Of a stretch of 23,353 bases of DNA, positions 1-7,640 are shown piece after piece. The DNA is taken from positions 1 to 23,353 of the forward strand of contig JAZRIX010000059.1 in the NCBI GenBank assembly GCA_045645485.1, given 5' to 3'. The stretch's first letter is position 1. Each line of letters opens with the position of its first letter. Made by a program: the position numbers and the translations under genes. The DNA is from SIG440 sp045645485. Lineage in GTDB: Bacteria > Bacillota > Clostridia > Monoglobales > Monoglobaceae. A model generated the notes under the pieces. That model did no database searches. It was not told the origin of the DNA and saw only the letters and a program-made list of their open reading frames with translations.

Positions 1-7
1 CATTTTT

Positions 8-36
8 ATTTTATAATATTTTCGCCGACTTTTCAA
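8..36 (-). promoter_or_regulatory. Candidate leftward promoter at the window edge
   Basis: Read on the minus strand, TTGAAA (31-36) is separated by 17 nt from TAAAAT (8-13). This is a good match to the vegetative sigma-A consensus. It would drive a transcript leaving the window on the left, so its gene cannot be seen. The surrounding 1-150 region is AT-rich, has no coding frame and contains only this element, a 14-bp palindrome (117-130) and the gdhA terminator. Confidence 0.4.
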
Positions 37-116
37 CAGATTTATGAAATTTCCAATATTTTGGCGATTTAAATAACAATATATGCCAATATTTGTGTAA
101 TTTGCATATTAAAAGC

Positions 117-130
117 ACACTATATAGTGT
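117..130. repeat. 14-bp perfect palindrome
   Basis: ACACTATATAGTGT is a perfect inverted repeat with no spacer. It could be a protein-binding operator. On the minus strand it could instead be a weak secondary terminator hairpin (five pairs around ATAT, followed by GCTTTTAAT) downstream of the main gdhA terminator. It lies about 25 nt beyond that terminator and about 80 nt upstream of the leftward promoter candidate. The function is not known. Confidence 0.4.
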
Positions 131-146
131 TTTACCCCATAACGAA

Positions 147-169
147 AAAAGAAGCGGACTTTCGTCCGC
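147..169 (-). terminator. Rho-independent terminator of gdhA
   Basis: On the minus strand, GCGGAC and GTCCGC form a 6-bp GC-rich stem closed by a GAAA tetraloop (stem arms at 154-159 and 164-169). It is followed directly by TTCTTTTTT. It begins about 20 nt after the gdhA stop codon, the expected place for an intrinsic terminator. Confidence 0.85.
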
Positions 170-189
170 ATCCGTCGTGAAAACTGTTT

Positions 190-1533
190 TTAATATATAC
201 CCTGCGCAAGCATAGCATCTGCAACCTTCATAAAGCCTGCAATATTTGCACCTGAAACAAGGTCATATCCGAGACCGTATTCTTCAGCTGCTTCAACAGA
301 ACCCTTGTGAATGTTGATCATAATACCCTTGAGCTTTTCATCAACTTCTTCTGCTGTCCAGTTGTATCTCATTGAGTTCTGAGCCATTTCAAGAGATGAA
401 ACCGCAACGCCACCGGCATTAACAGCCTTTGAGGGACCAATGATAAGCTTTGCTTCCTTGATTGCTTCCATAGCATCATTTGTTGTGGGCATATTTGCAA
501 CTTCAATATAGTACTTTGTTCCGTTTGCAATAATCTTCCTTGCTTCTTCAAGTGTAACTTCGTTCTGAGTTGCACAAGGCATACAAATATCAACCTTAAC
601 ATCCCAAGGCTTCTTACCAGCAAAGAACTGGCAACCAAACTTGTCAGCATAATCCTGAGCACGGTCACGACCTGATGAACGCATTTCAAGAAGGTACGCA
701 ATCTTTTCCTTTGTAGTAACACCGTCAGGATCATAAACATAACCGTCAGGACCTGATATTGTAACTACCTTACCGCCAAGGTCTGCAACCTTCTGGCAAA
801 CACCCCATGCAACGTTACCAAATCCCGAAACCGCAACAGTCTTGCCCTCAAAAACATCGTTTTCGTGTTTGAGGACTTCGTTTGCATAATATGTAGCACC
901 AAAACCTGTAGCCTCAGGTCTGATGAGCGAACCTCCGTAAGAAAGACCTTTACCTGTGAGAACACCGTTTTCCCAGCAAGCCTTGATTCTCTTGTACTGA
1001 CCAAAAAGGAAACCGATTTCTCTTCCGCCAACACCGATATCGCCTGCAGGAACGTCAACGTCAGGACCGATGTGTCTCTGAAGCTCTGTCATAAATGCCT
1101 GACAGAATCTCATAATTTCTGCATCGCTCTTGCCTCTGGGGTCAAAATCACTACCACCCTTACCGCCGCCGATAGGAAGACCTGTAAGACTGTTTTTGAA
1201 CGTCTGTTCAAAACCAAGGAACTTAATGATACCAAGATAAACCGACGGATGAAAACGGAGACCGCCCTTGTAAGGACCGATTGCACTGTTAAACTGTACA
1301 CGGTAACCTGTATTTACGTGAATCTTGCCGTTGTCATCTTCCCATGCAACACGGAACATAATTGTTCTTTCAGGTTCAGCCATTCGCTCAAGAAGGGCAG
1401 CCTTTTCGTATTCGGGATGCTTTTCAACAACAGGAGCAATACTTGTAAAAACTTCAGTAACAGTCTGAATAAATTCAGGCTCGCCTGCGTGCTTTCTTTT
1501 TACTTCTTCAATAACTCTTTCAACATATGACAT
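190..1533 (-). CDS. gdhA: NADP-type glutamate dehydrogenase
   Basis: A 447-residue protein that reductively aminates 2-oxoglutarate with ammonia to glutamate in the cytoplasm, linking nitrogen assimilation to the TCA pool. The length fits the small hexameric GDH family. The Glu/Leu/Phe/Val dehydrogenase signature is visible as GPYKGGLRFHP (about residues 86-96) and LPIGGGKGGSDFDP, with the catalytic lysine at K125. The C-terminal Rossmann domain carries VSGFGNVAWG. The ATG at 1531-1533 is preceded by AGGGGG about 11 nt upstream. The gene stands alone as a monocistronic unit, with a promoter at 1582-1610 and a terminator at 147-169, and is divergent from the glycoside-hydrolase-like gene. NADP rather than NAD preference is inferred from overall similarity to the bacterial biosynthetic enzymes. 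Confidence 0.97.
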   Translation of the reverse strand: MSYVERVIEEVKRKHAGEPEFIQTVTEVFTSIAPVVEKHPEYEKAALLERMAEPERTIMFRVAWEDDNGKIHVNTGYRVQFNSAIGPYKGGLRFHPSVYLGIIKFLGFEQTFKNSLTGLPIGGGKGGSDFDPRGKSDAEIMRFCQAFMTELQRHIGPDVDVPAGDIGVGGREIGFLFGQYKRIKACWENGVLTGKGLSYGGSLIRPEATGFGATYYANEVLKHENDVFEGKTVAVSGFGNVAWGVCQKVADLGGKVVTISGPDGYVYDPDGVTTKEKIAYLLEMRSSGRDRAQDYADKFGCQFFAGKKPWDVKVDICMPCATQNEVTLEEARKIIANGTKYYIEVANMPTTNDAMEAIKEAKLIIGPSKAVNAGGVAVSSLEMAQNSMRYNWTAEEVDEKLKGIMINIHKGSVEAAEEYGLGYDLVSGANIAGFMKVADAMLAQGIY

Positions 1534-1581
1534 AAGTTTTATGTCCCCCTAAAAATAGATTTACAAAAAAATAATGATAGT

Positions 1582-1610
1582 ATTTTATCACTTTTTAAAC
1601 ATTATTGCAA
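1582..1610 (-). promoter_or_regulatory. Promoter of gdhA
   Basis: On the minus strand, TTGCAA (1605-1610) and TAAAAT (1582-1587) are separated by exactly 17 nt. This would place the transcript start near 1575 and leave a leader of about 40 nt before the ATG. The rest of the 1534-1772 intergenic sequence is AT-rich, and no conserved operator was recognised in it. Confidence 0.6.
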
Positions 1611-1772
1611 TAGTTTTACGAAAATTTTCTTGAATTATATGCACTTTTTCCAATAATATTTTTTTGTACTTTTTGTCCACTGTAAAAAATCACAAGAACA
1701 ATCCCTCCCCTCATATCAGCAGGAGCATAAAAAACTTGCTAATTTCTGACAACTTTTTGTTTACTCAGCATC

Positions 1773-1801
1773 TTCACAAATTGTTATAATACGTGTATAA
1801 T
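1773..1801 (+). promoter_or_regulatory. Promoter of the glycoside-hydrolase-like gene
   Basis: TTCACA (1773-1778) and TATAAT (1796-1801) are separated by 17 nt. A second TATAAT at 1785-1790 has a poorer -35 partner. Transcription would start near 1808, 29 nt before the ATG at 1837. This also argues against the in-frame TTG at 1813 being the true start. Confidence 0.6.
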
Positions 1802-1836
1802 TAGCTTAATAATTGCGTTTTCAAAGGAGCATAATC

Positions 1837-3990
1837 ATGAGTATTATAATCGAAAATTCAGCATTCCGTCTTGAACTGACAGAAGAGTGTATTACAAAAA
1901 GTCTTATATGCAAAGCAACGGGGGAGGAATGTCTGGAGCAGGACAAAAACATTCCCTTATTTTCTTTGACCGAAGACAGACCCTTCAATAATGAAATAAA
2001 GCTGGCTCATCCCAACAAACGAACAATCTTTAATGCAAACCGAGTACGCCGCGAAGAAAACAAACTTATTGTCGGCTTTGAGCTTATAACCTTTGAAGCA
2101 GTGATTGAAGTCACCGAAGCCTCCGATTATATATCCTTTACGCTTTCGGACTTCATAATAAAACCTGAGGATTTCGAAGGACTAAAGATGACACCGCCTC
2201 CCGTTGCGGAATTCCGCCTAATTCAGCTTCCCATCAAAAACAGACTAAACTTTGGCGAATGGCTGAATGTTATGTGGGACGAAAAAACTGCCGTAAACGT
2301 ACTGGCAAATTCCCCCTATGCACGTATTGATTCCGAAAAACGTGACGGATTCCGTATAATGACCGCCGACGCAGTCAAAGGAATAAAACTCAAAGGATGC
2401 TCGGCAACATTGATTGCATCAGCATCTGACAATCTTTTGAACGTTATAGAATCAGTTGAAAACGACTATAATCTTCCCAAAGGCGTTGCAAGCAGACGCT
2501 GTGACAAAATCAACGCATCAGCTTACTGGACAGATAATGCCACACCCCTCAGCATAGACAAACATATTGAATACGCAAAATCTGCCGGTTTCAGTATGAT
2601 GCTTTTGTATTACACCTGCTGTTTCAAAGAAGATCATCCATATAAGCGTTGCAACGAATTTGACTGGCGTGACGAATACCCCAACAAAATTGACGATTTA
2701 AAGGAAATGCTCAAAAAAATCAAAGACGCAGGCATAACACCTGGTCTTCACATTCTTCATACACACATCGGACGTCTTACCGCATATGTAACACCCGTTG
2801 CCGATCACAGGCTTAATCTTACAAGACATTTCACGCTTTCAAAAGCATTGGGAATCGATGACACCGAAATTTTTGTTGAAGAAAATCCCGAAGGCAGTGT
2901 AACACACGAGGATTGTCGTGTACTGAAATTTGGCGGTGAACTTATTTACTACCAAGATTACAGTACAGAATATCCCTACCGCTTTACAGGTTGCAAAAGA
3001 GGTCACTGGAATACCAACGTCATAACTCATGAGCTTGGTCAGATTGGCGGAATCCTTGACGTAAGCGAATATGGTGCAGGCAGTATTTATCTCAATCAGG
3101 AATCATCTCTTCAGGATGAAATCGCAGACAAGCTTGCAGAAATTTATAATGCGGGCTTTGAATACATTTACTTTGACGGTTCTGAGGGCACAAATCCGCC
3201 CTTTGAATTTCACGTATCCAATGCTCAGTACCGAGTATATAAGAAAGCCGAAAAAGCACCTCTTTACTGTGAAGGTGCAGCAAAATCTCATTTTGGCTGG
3301 CATATGATAAGCGGCGGCAACGCCTTTGACGCATTTCCTATGCCCATATTTAAAGAAAAAATTGCAGAACATCCCTTTGCCGAAGCACCTGAAATGCAAA
3401 AGGACTTCACGCGGGTAAACTTTGGCTGGTGGAGCTATGCAGAAAATACCATGCCCGATATTTATGAATACGGCACAAGCAAAGCCGCATCCTATAACTG
3501 TCCAGTAACTATGCAAAGTAACCCCAAAAAATTCGAATCCAATCCCAGAACATCCGATAACTTTGAAGTTATACGCCGCTGGGAGGATGTACGTGCGAAG
3601 AAATGGCTTACTGATGAGCAAAAGCTGATGCTTCGTGACCCAAACAAAGAATTTATACTTTTGATAAACGAAAACGGTAATTATGAACTGATTGAGTATT
3701 CAAGAATAAATCTTCCCGAAAATATATGTGAGGACATTACAGCATACACCTTTAACAGGCAAGACAAAACCTATATTGTTCTCTGGCACACAAAGGGTGA
3801 TGCCTTGCTCAGACTACCGTTTGACAGCGAATATAGCTACACATCTCAATTAGGAGGCGAAGAAATCACCGTTTCAAGAGACGGCAAATATATTCTTCTT
3901 CCCGTTGCAGGAAGAAGATATTTCTCATCAGATGTAGCAAAAGACACCATAATAAAAGCCTTCTGCTCTGCAACATTAGAAGACAAATAA
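1837..3990 (+). CDS. Putative glycoside hydrolase, TIM-barrel type, family unassigned
   Basis: A 717-residue protein with no signal peptide or membrane segment, so it is probably cytoplasmic. The N-terminal 220 or so residues look beta-rich (sugar-hydrolase beta-sandwich type). The middle (about 225-540) has the alternating pattern of a (beta/alpha)8 barrel: strands INASAYW, SMMLLYYTCC, ITPGLHILHTH and FEYIYFDGSEG. The last, with D447 and E450, resembles the strand-end acid of retaining clan GH-D/GH31-like enzymes. The tail (about 620-710) is again beta-rich. The start is ATG 1837, with AGGAG 7 nt upstream; an upstream in-frame TTG lacks a leader. The gene is monocistronic and divergent from gdhA. 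Substrate and family cannot be assigned; a lyase or isomerase with the same fold is possible. Confidence 0.6.
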   Translation: MSIIIENSAFRLELTEECITKSLICKATGEECLEQDKNIPLFSLTEDRPFNNEIKLAHPNKRTIFNANRVRREENKLIVGFELITFEAVIEVTEASDYISFTLSDFIIKPEDFEGLKMTPPPVAEFRLIQLPIKNRLNFGEWLNVMWDEKTAVNVLANSPYARIDSEKRDGFRIMTADAVKGIKLKGCSATLIASASDNLLNVIESVENDYNLPKGVASRRCDKINASAYWTDNATPLSIDKHIEYAKSAGFSMMLLYYTCCFKEDHPYKRCNEFDWRDEYPNKIDDLKEMLKKIKDAGITPGLHILHTHIGRLTAYVTPVADHRLNLTRHFTLSKALGIDDTEIFVEENPEGSVTHEDCRVLKFGGELIYYQDYSTEYPYRFTGCKRGHWNTNVITHELGQIGGILDVSEYGAGSIYLNQESSLQDEIADKLAEIYNAGFEYIYFDGSEGTNPPFEFHVSNAQYRVYKKAEKAPLYCEGAAKSHFGWHMISGGNAFDAFPMPIFKEKIAEHPFAEAPEMQKDFTRVNFGWWSYAENTMPDIYEYGTSKAASYNCPVTMQSNPKKFESNPRTSDNFEVIRRWEDVRAKKWLTDEQKLMLRDPNKEFILLINENGNYELIEYSRINLPENICEDITAYTFNRQDKTYIVLWHTKGDALLRLPFDSEYSYTSQLGGEEITVSRDGKYILLPVAGRRYFSSDVAKDTIIKAFCSATLEDK

Positions 3991-4003
3991 TTCGGTATTC
4001 TTT

Positions 4004-4429
4004 TTAATTTTCCACAGGGGCGACGTGCATTGTCGCCCCTTGAATATAATCAAACCTTTTCTCAAGTATCTTTTTATCCATATCGGAATCAATATACAAG
4101 CTCAGCTCTATTACATCCTCAGCTTTTTTGTTTCCCACAAAGATTTTGCAATTCTCAGAAGCTGAGAAATTTTTCAAAACAATCTGCTTTGCCCTATTTC
4201 CCACATCCTTTTTGTCTGCTCCTTTAAACAGAGTAATCCCAACCAGCACACAGTCGTTTCTGGTGATAACCGATGCCGCTTCGACACCAACTATATTATC
4301 AATTTCCTGTGCTGCCTGAATATGGGTCAGGTCATTGCCTCTTTGCTCTGCCATACGTCTTGAGGCAGAAACCGACTGCAAAACCAAAACACAAGCGGTT
4401 ATAATCAGAAAAAACGTTTTCCTTTTCAT
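4004..4429 (-). CDS. YhcN/YlaJ-like spore (lipo)protein
   Basis: A 141-residue exported protein. The N-terminus MKRKTFFLIITACVLVLQS is a basic stretch followed by a hydrophobic segment. ITAC (ending at C13) fits a lipobox, though the preceding hydrophobic run is short and the hydrophobicity continues past it, so an ordinary signal peptide is also possible. The body matches the Spore_YhcN_YlaJ pattern: THIQAAQEIDNIVGVEAASV, then a VLVGITL strand. In Bacillus these are forespore lipoproteins acting in germination or the inner spore membrane. The start is taken at ATG 4427-4429, with TTGGGGTG just upstream; an in-frame ATG at 4447 has no ribosome site. The last 10 or so codons and the stop lie in a palindrome (4017-4039). 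It converges with the hydrolase gene with only 13 bp between stops. Confidence 0.7.
   Translation of the reverse strand: MKRKTFFLIITACVLVLQSVSASRRMAEQRGNDLTHIQAAQEIDNIVGVEAASVITRNDCVLVGITLFKGADKKDVGNRAKQIVLKNFSASENCKIFVGNKKAEDVIELSLYIDSDMDKKILEKRFDYIQGATMHVAPVEN
4017..4039. repeat. 8-bp GC-rich palindrome (REP-like hairpin)
   Basis: GGGGCGAC and GTCGCCCC flank a 7-nt loop (GTGCATT), a perfect 8-bp stem. Neither strand shows a proper U-tract after it, so it is a poor intrinsic terminator. It may still mark the end of the converging transcripts. The form resembles the short palindromic intergenic repeats common in clostridial genomes, which is inference; only one copy is visible here. It forms the 3' end of the YhcN-like reading frame. 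Confidence 0.5.
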
Positions 4430-4605
4430 AAGACACCCCAATAACATTTTAAAATAATTGTTTTTAAAATATTATTGACAAATTCAATTCAAATATTCAA
4501 ACAATACCATGCATATTTCTTCTGCAAAAAGCCAAAATAAGAGTGAACAAACCAACAAAAACGAGAAAAAACTTCTCGAATTCAAAAAAAGGAGCGAAAA
4601 CAGAC

Positions 4606-4812
4606 ATGAATGTAATTGCATTGATTCTTGTCATAGTGGGTGCCATAAACTGGGGAAGCATCGGTCTTTTTGGAATTGACCTTGTTGGATCGCTTTTTGG
4701 CGGACAGCTTTCTCTTATGAGCCGCATAATCTTTACACTTGTAGGTCTTGCGGGTCTGTGGTCGATTTCTTTCTTCTTCAAGGATGAGCCGATTGTAGAC
4801 AAAATGGACTAA
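4606..4812 (+). CDS. DUF378 small membrane protein (YuzA-like)
   Basis: A 68-residue protein that is almost entirely two transmembrane helices. The first carries the family hallmark INWGSIGLFGIDLVGSLFGG and the second is SRIIFTLVGLAGLWSISFFF, with a short charged tail. It matches DUF378 in composition and length; the function of this family is unknown. The start is ATG 4606, preceded by AAAGGAG 11 nt upstream. An in-frame GTG at 4543 would add a charged, low-complexity extension without a ribosome site and is rejected. A small hairpin (CGAGAA/TTCTCG, 4562-4578) lies just upstream. A TTGACA at 4475-4480 has no convincing -10, so the promoter is unclear. The gene is monocistronic. Confidence 0.85.
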   Translation: MNVIALILVIVGAINWGSIGLFGIDLVGSLFGGQLSLMSRIIFTLVGLAGLWSISFFFKDEPIVDKMD

Positions 4813-4829
4813 CCTCATAATGAGGCAAC

Positions 4830-4860
4830 ACAAACGCCCCCGATTTTCGGGGGCGTTTGT
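4830..4860. terminator. Strong bidirectional terminator between DUF378 gene and valS
   Basis: A 14-bp perfect stem (4830-4843 with 4847-4860) with a core of GCCCCCGA/TCGGGGGC and a 3-nt loop. The flanking A/T stretches give U-rich tails on both strands, so it can end the DUF378 transcript on the plus strand and the valS transcript on the minus strand. A minor hairpin CCTCA-TAA-TGAGG (4813-4825) lies directly after the DUF378 stop. Confidence 0.9.
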
Positions 4861-4916
4861 AATTGTTTATTTTACTGCATTTTATGAGTTTTTTGTCTTT
4901 GCCAAAAGATGCTTTG

Positions 4917-7613
4917 TTAACTGCCCATTTTCGCAAGACTTTCCAAAACCTTTTCAAGCATTGCCTTATACTTTTCGCCCTTCTGACGTTCTTCTTCAAC
5001 AACGGCAGCGGGAGCCTTGTCAGTGAAGCCTTTGTTTGAAAGCTTACCTTCAACACGCTTGATTTCACCCATCAGCTTTGCCTTTTCCTTGGTCAGACGT
5101 TCGATTTCCTTTTCCTTGTCAACAAGCTCGTCAAGGGGAAGGAGAATTTCAGCCTTGGGGTTAACAACAGAAACAACGTTTTCAGGAACTTCTGCCTTGT
5201 CAGCACGAATGTCAACCTCGGACGCTGATGCAAGCTTTTCAAGGAAGGCTGTTGCCTGCTTAAAGAGTTCTGCCTCCTCTGTTATAACAAAGAATTTAAT
5301 CTTTTTTGAGGGAGGAACGTTCATTTCGTTCTTCACGTTTCTTACACCCTTGATTGCTTCCATAATAACAGTCATATCCTGTTCAGCCTTTGCATTTGCA
5401 AAAGCCTCGTTATACTTTGGCCATTCAGAAATCATTATGCTTTCGCCGTCGTGGGGAAGTGCCTGCCAGATTTCTTCTGTGATGAAAGGCATAAAGGGAT
5501 GGAGAAGCTTCAAAGTATTTGAAAGCACATAAATGAGAACCTTCTGTGCAGTTTCGTTGCTGTCGCCTGTTTCCTGGAATCTGGGCTTAACAAGCTCGAT
5601 GTACCAGTCACAGAATTCATCCCAGATGAAGTCATAAAGCTTTTGTACCGCAATACCAAGCTCAAACTTATCAAGGTTTTCGGTGATTTCACGAACAACC
5701 TCATTGTATCTGTGGAGAATCCACTTATCTTCAAGATGAAGCTTTGCAAGGTCGGGAAGCTCGTTTTTATCAACAGTGAGATTCATCATAACAAAACGTG
5801 ATGCGTTCCAGATTTTGTTTGCAAAGTTACGGCTTGCTTCAACACCGGGAGCACCCACAATCTTATTAATCTCAGGATTGGGGTTCTTGCCCTTTTCAAC
5901 AGGCGGATCGTATGTTACGGGGAATCTCATATCGTTACCTGGTGCAACACCTGTAACAAGCGTAAATCTGAGCGCATCCGCACCGAACATATCAATAATC
6001 TGCAAGGGGTCAACACCGTTACCCTTGGATTTTGACATCTTTTCGCCGTTTCCGTCACGAACAAGACCGTGAATGAACACGTGCTTGAAGGGAGCCTTGC
6101 CTGTATGCTCGCAAGCTGAGAATATCATTCTTGATACCCAGAAGAAGATAATGTCATAACCCGTAACAAGTGTACTTGTAGGATAGAAGTATTCAAAATC
6201 TTCGGTCTTTTCGGGCCAGCCGAGAGTTGAGAAAGGCCAGAGTGCAGATGAGAACCATGTAACAAGAACGTCTTCTTCCTGTCTCACGGGTTTTCCGCAC
6301 TTGGGACATACCTTTATATCTTCTTTTGAAACTGTCATTTCACCGCAGTCATCGCAGTAGAATGCAGGAATCCTGTGACCCCACCATAGCTGACGTGAAA
6401 TACACCAGTCGTATACGTTTTCCATCCAGTTCATATATGTCTTTGAAAAACGTTCGGGAACAAATTCTGTTTCCTTGCTGTTTACCGCCTCAATTGCCGC
6501 TTCTGCAAGAGGCTTCATTTTTACAAACCACTGGTCTGAAACGATTGGTTCGATTGTTGTTCCGCAACGGTAGCACTGACCAACATTGTGAGAATGTTCT
6601 TCGGTCTTAACCAGAAGTCCCATTTCTTCAAGGTCTGCAATCATTGCCTTGCGGCACTCATAGCGATCCATACCCTCATACTTGCCTGCATAAGAATTCA
6701 TTGTTGCATCGTCATTCATAACCTTTATGATCTCAAGGTCGTGACGCTTTCCAACTTCAAAGTCGTTGGGGTCGTGAGCAGGCGTAATCTTTACGCAGCC
6801 TGTTCCGAATTCCTTGTCAACATATTCGTCGGCAATAACGGGGATTTCTCTGTCTGTAAGGGGCAGAAGAAGCATCTTGCCCACAATATCCTTGTATCTT
6901 TCGTCCTCGGGATTAACAGCAACAGCAGTATCACCAAAAAGTGTTTCAGGACGGGTTGTTGCAATAACAACATATTCGTCTGTGCCCTTTATCTGGTACT
7001 TGATGTGCCAGAAGTGTCCTGCGTGCTCTGCGTGTTCTACTTCCTCGTTTGAAAGGGCTGTTATACAGTTGGGGCACCAGTTGATAATACGTGGACCACG
7101 GTATATAAGACCCTTGTTGTAGAGATTTACAAAAACCTCACGGACAGCCTTTGAACAGCCTTCGTCCATTGTGAATCTTTCTCTGTCCCAGTCGCAGGAG
7201 CAACCAATTTTTTTCAGCTGACTGATAATTCTGTTACCGTACTTTTCCTTCCAGTCCCAGACTCTTTCAAGGAACTTTTCACGGCCAAGGTCATAACGTG
7301 TGAGACCTTCCTTTTCACGAAGTTCTGCCTCAACCTTGATCTGTGTTGCGATACCTGCATGGTCTGTTCCGGGAACCCACAAAGCTTCAAATCCCTGCAT
7401 TCTCTTGTAACGGATAAGAATATCCTGAAGAGTTTCATCAAATGCGTGGCCCATGTGAAGCTGACCCGTTACATTCGGTGGGGGAATTACAATGGTAAAG
7501 GGTTTTTTGTTCTTGTCAGGCTTTGCACCGAAATAGCCTTTTTCAACCCAATTTTTGTATATACGATCCTCCACCGCTTTGGGATCGTATACCTTTGACA
7601 ATTCTTCTGCCAT
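4917..7613 (-). CDS. valS: Valyl-tRNA synthetase
   Basis: A class I aminoacyl-tRNA synthetase of about 898 residues that charges tRNA-Val and edits misactivated threonine. The HIGH signature appears as HMGH in GQLHMGHAFDETL near the N-terminus, and KMSKS is exact in GEKMSKSKGNGVDP. Between them lies the CP1 editing domain (TTRPETLFGDTAVAV) and cysteine pairs (CPNC, CYRC, CDDC, CPKC) typical of metal-binding inserts. The C-terminus is a charged coiled coil (DKEKEIERLTKEKAKLMGEI). The start is uncertain: ATG 7613 (MAEEL) gives the usual N-terminus but has only a weak GGA 7 nt upstream; ATG 7625 and GTG 7640 are in frame. It is the last gene of the minus block, separated from tyrS by a 350-nt structured spacer. 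Confidence 0.97.
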   Translation of the reverse strand: MAEELSKVYDPKAVEDRIYKNWVEKGYFGAKPDKNKKPFTIVIPPPNVTGQLHMGHAFDETLQDILIRYKRMQGFEALWVPGTDHAGIATQIKVEAELREKEGLTRYDLGREKFLERVWDWKEKYGNRIISQLKKIGCSCDWDRERFTMDEGCSKAVREVFVNLYNKGLIYRGPRIINWCPNCITALSNEEVEHAEHAGHFWHIKYQIKGTDEYVVIATTRPETLFGDTAVAVNPEDERYKDIVGKMLLLPLTDREIPVIADEYVDKEFGTGCVKITPAHDPNDFEVGKRHDLEIIKVMNDDATMNSYAGKYEGMDRYECRKAMIADLEEMGLLVKTEEHSHNVGQCYRCGTTIEPIVSDQWFVKMKPLAEAAIEAVNSKETEFVPERFSKTYMNWMENVYDWCISRQLWWGHRIPAFYCDDCGEMTVSKEDIKVCPKCGKPVRQEEDVLVTWFSSALWPFSTLGWPEKTEDFEYFYPTSTLVTGYDIIFFWVSRMIFSACEHTGKAPFKHVFIHGLVRDGNGEKMSKSKGNGVDPLQIIDMFGADALRFTLVTGVAPGNDMRFPVTYDPPVEKGKNPNPEINKIVGAPGVEASRNFANKIWNASRFVMMNLTVDKNELPDLAKLHLEDKWILHRYNEVVREITENLDKFELGIAVQKLYDFIWDEFCDWYIELVKPRFQETGDSNETAQKVLIYVLSNTLKLLHPFMPFITEEIWQALPHDGESIMISEWPKYNEAFANAKAEQDMTVIMEAIKGVRNVKNEMNVPPSKKIKFFVITEEAELFKQATAFLEKLASASEVDIRADKAEVPENVVSVVNPKAEILLPLDELVDKEKEIERLTKEKAKLMGEIKRVEGKLSNKGFTDKAPAAVVEEERQKGEKYKAMLEKVLESLAKMGS

Positions 7614-7640
7614 ATTAATTTCCATAGCCTTTCTGCCCAC

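Noticed and set aside
865..1530. Long plus-strand open frame of 221 codons opposite gdhA
   Set aside because: It lies fully inside the highly conserved gdhA gene on the other strand, has no ribosome site, and its product is compositionally odd. It is a shadow of gdhA.
1813..1836. N-terminal extension of the hydrolase from an in-frame TTG
   Set aside because: The TTG is only a few bases after the predicted transcript start, and the AGGAG site is correctly placed for ATG 1837, inside the would-be extension.
4475..4480. TTGACA as -35 for the DUF378 gene
   Set aside because: No acceptable -10 occurs 16-18 nt downstream (the hexamer there is CAAACA), so it is not called as a promoter.
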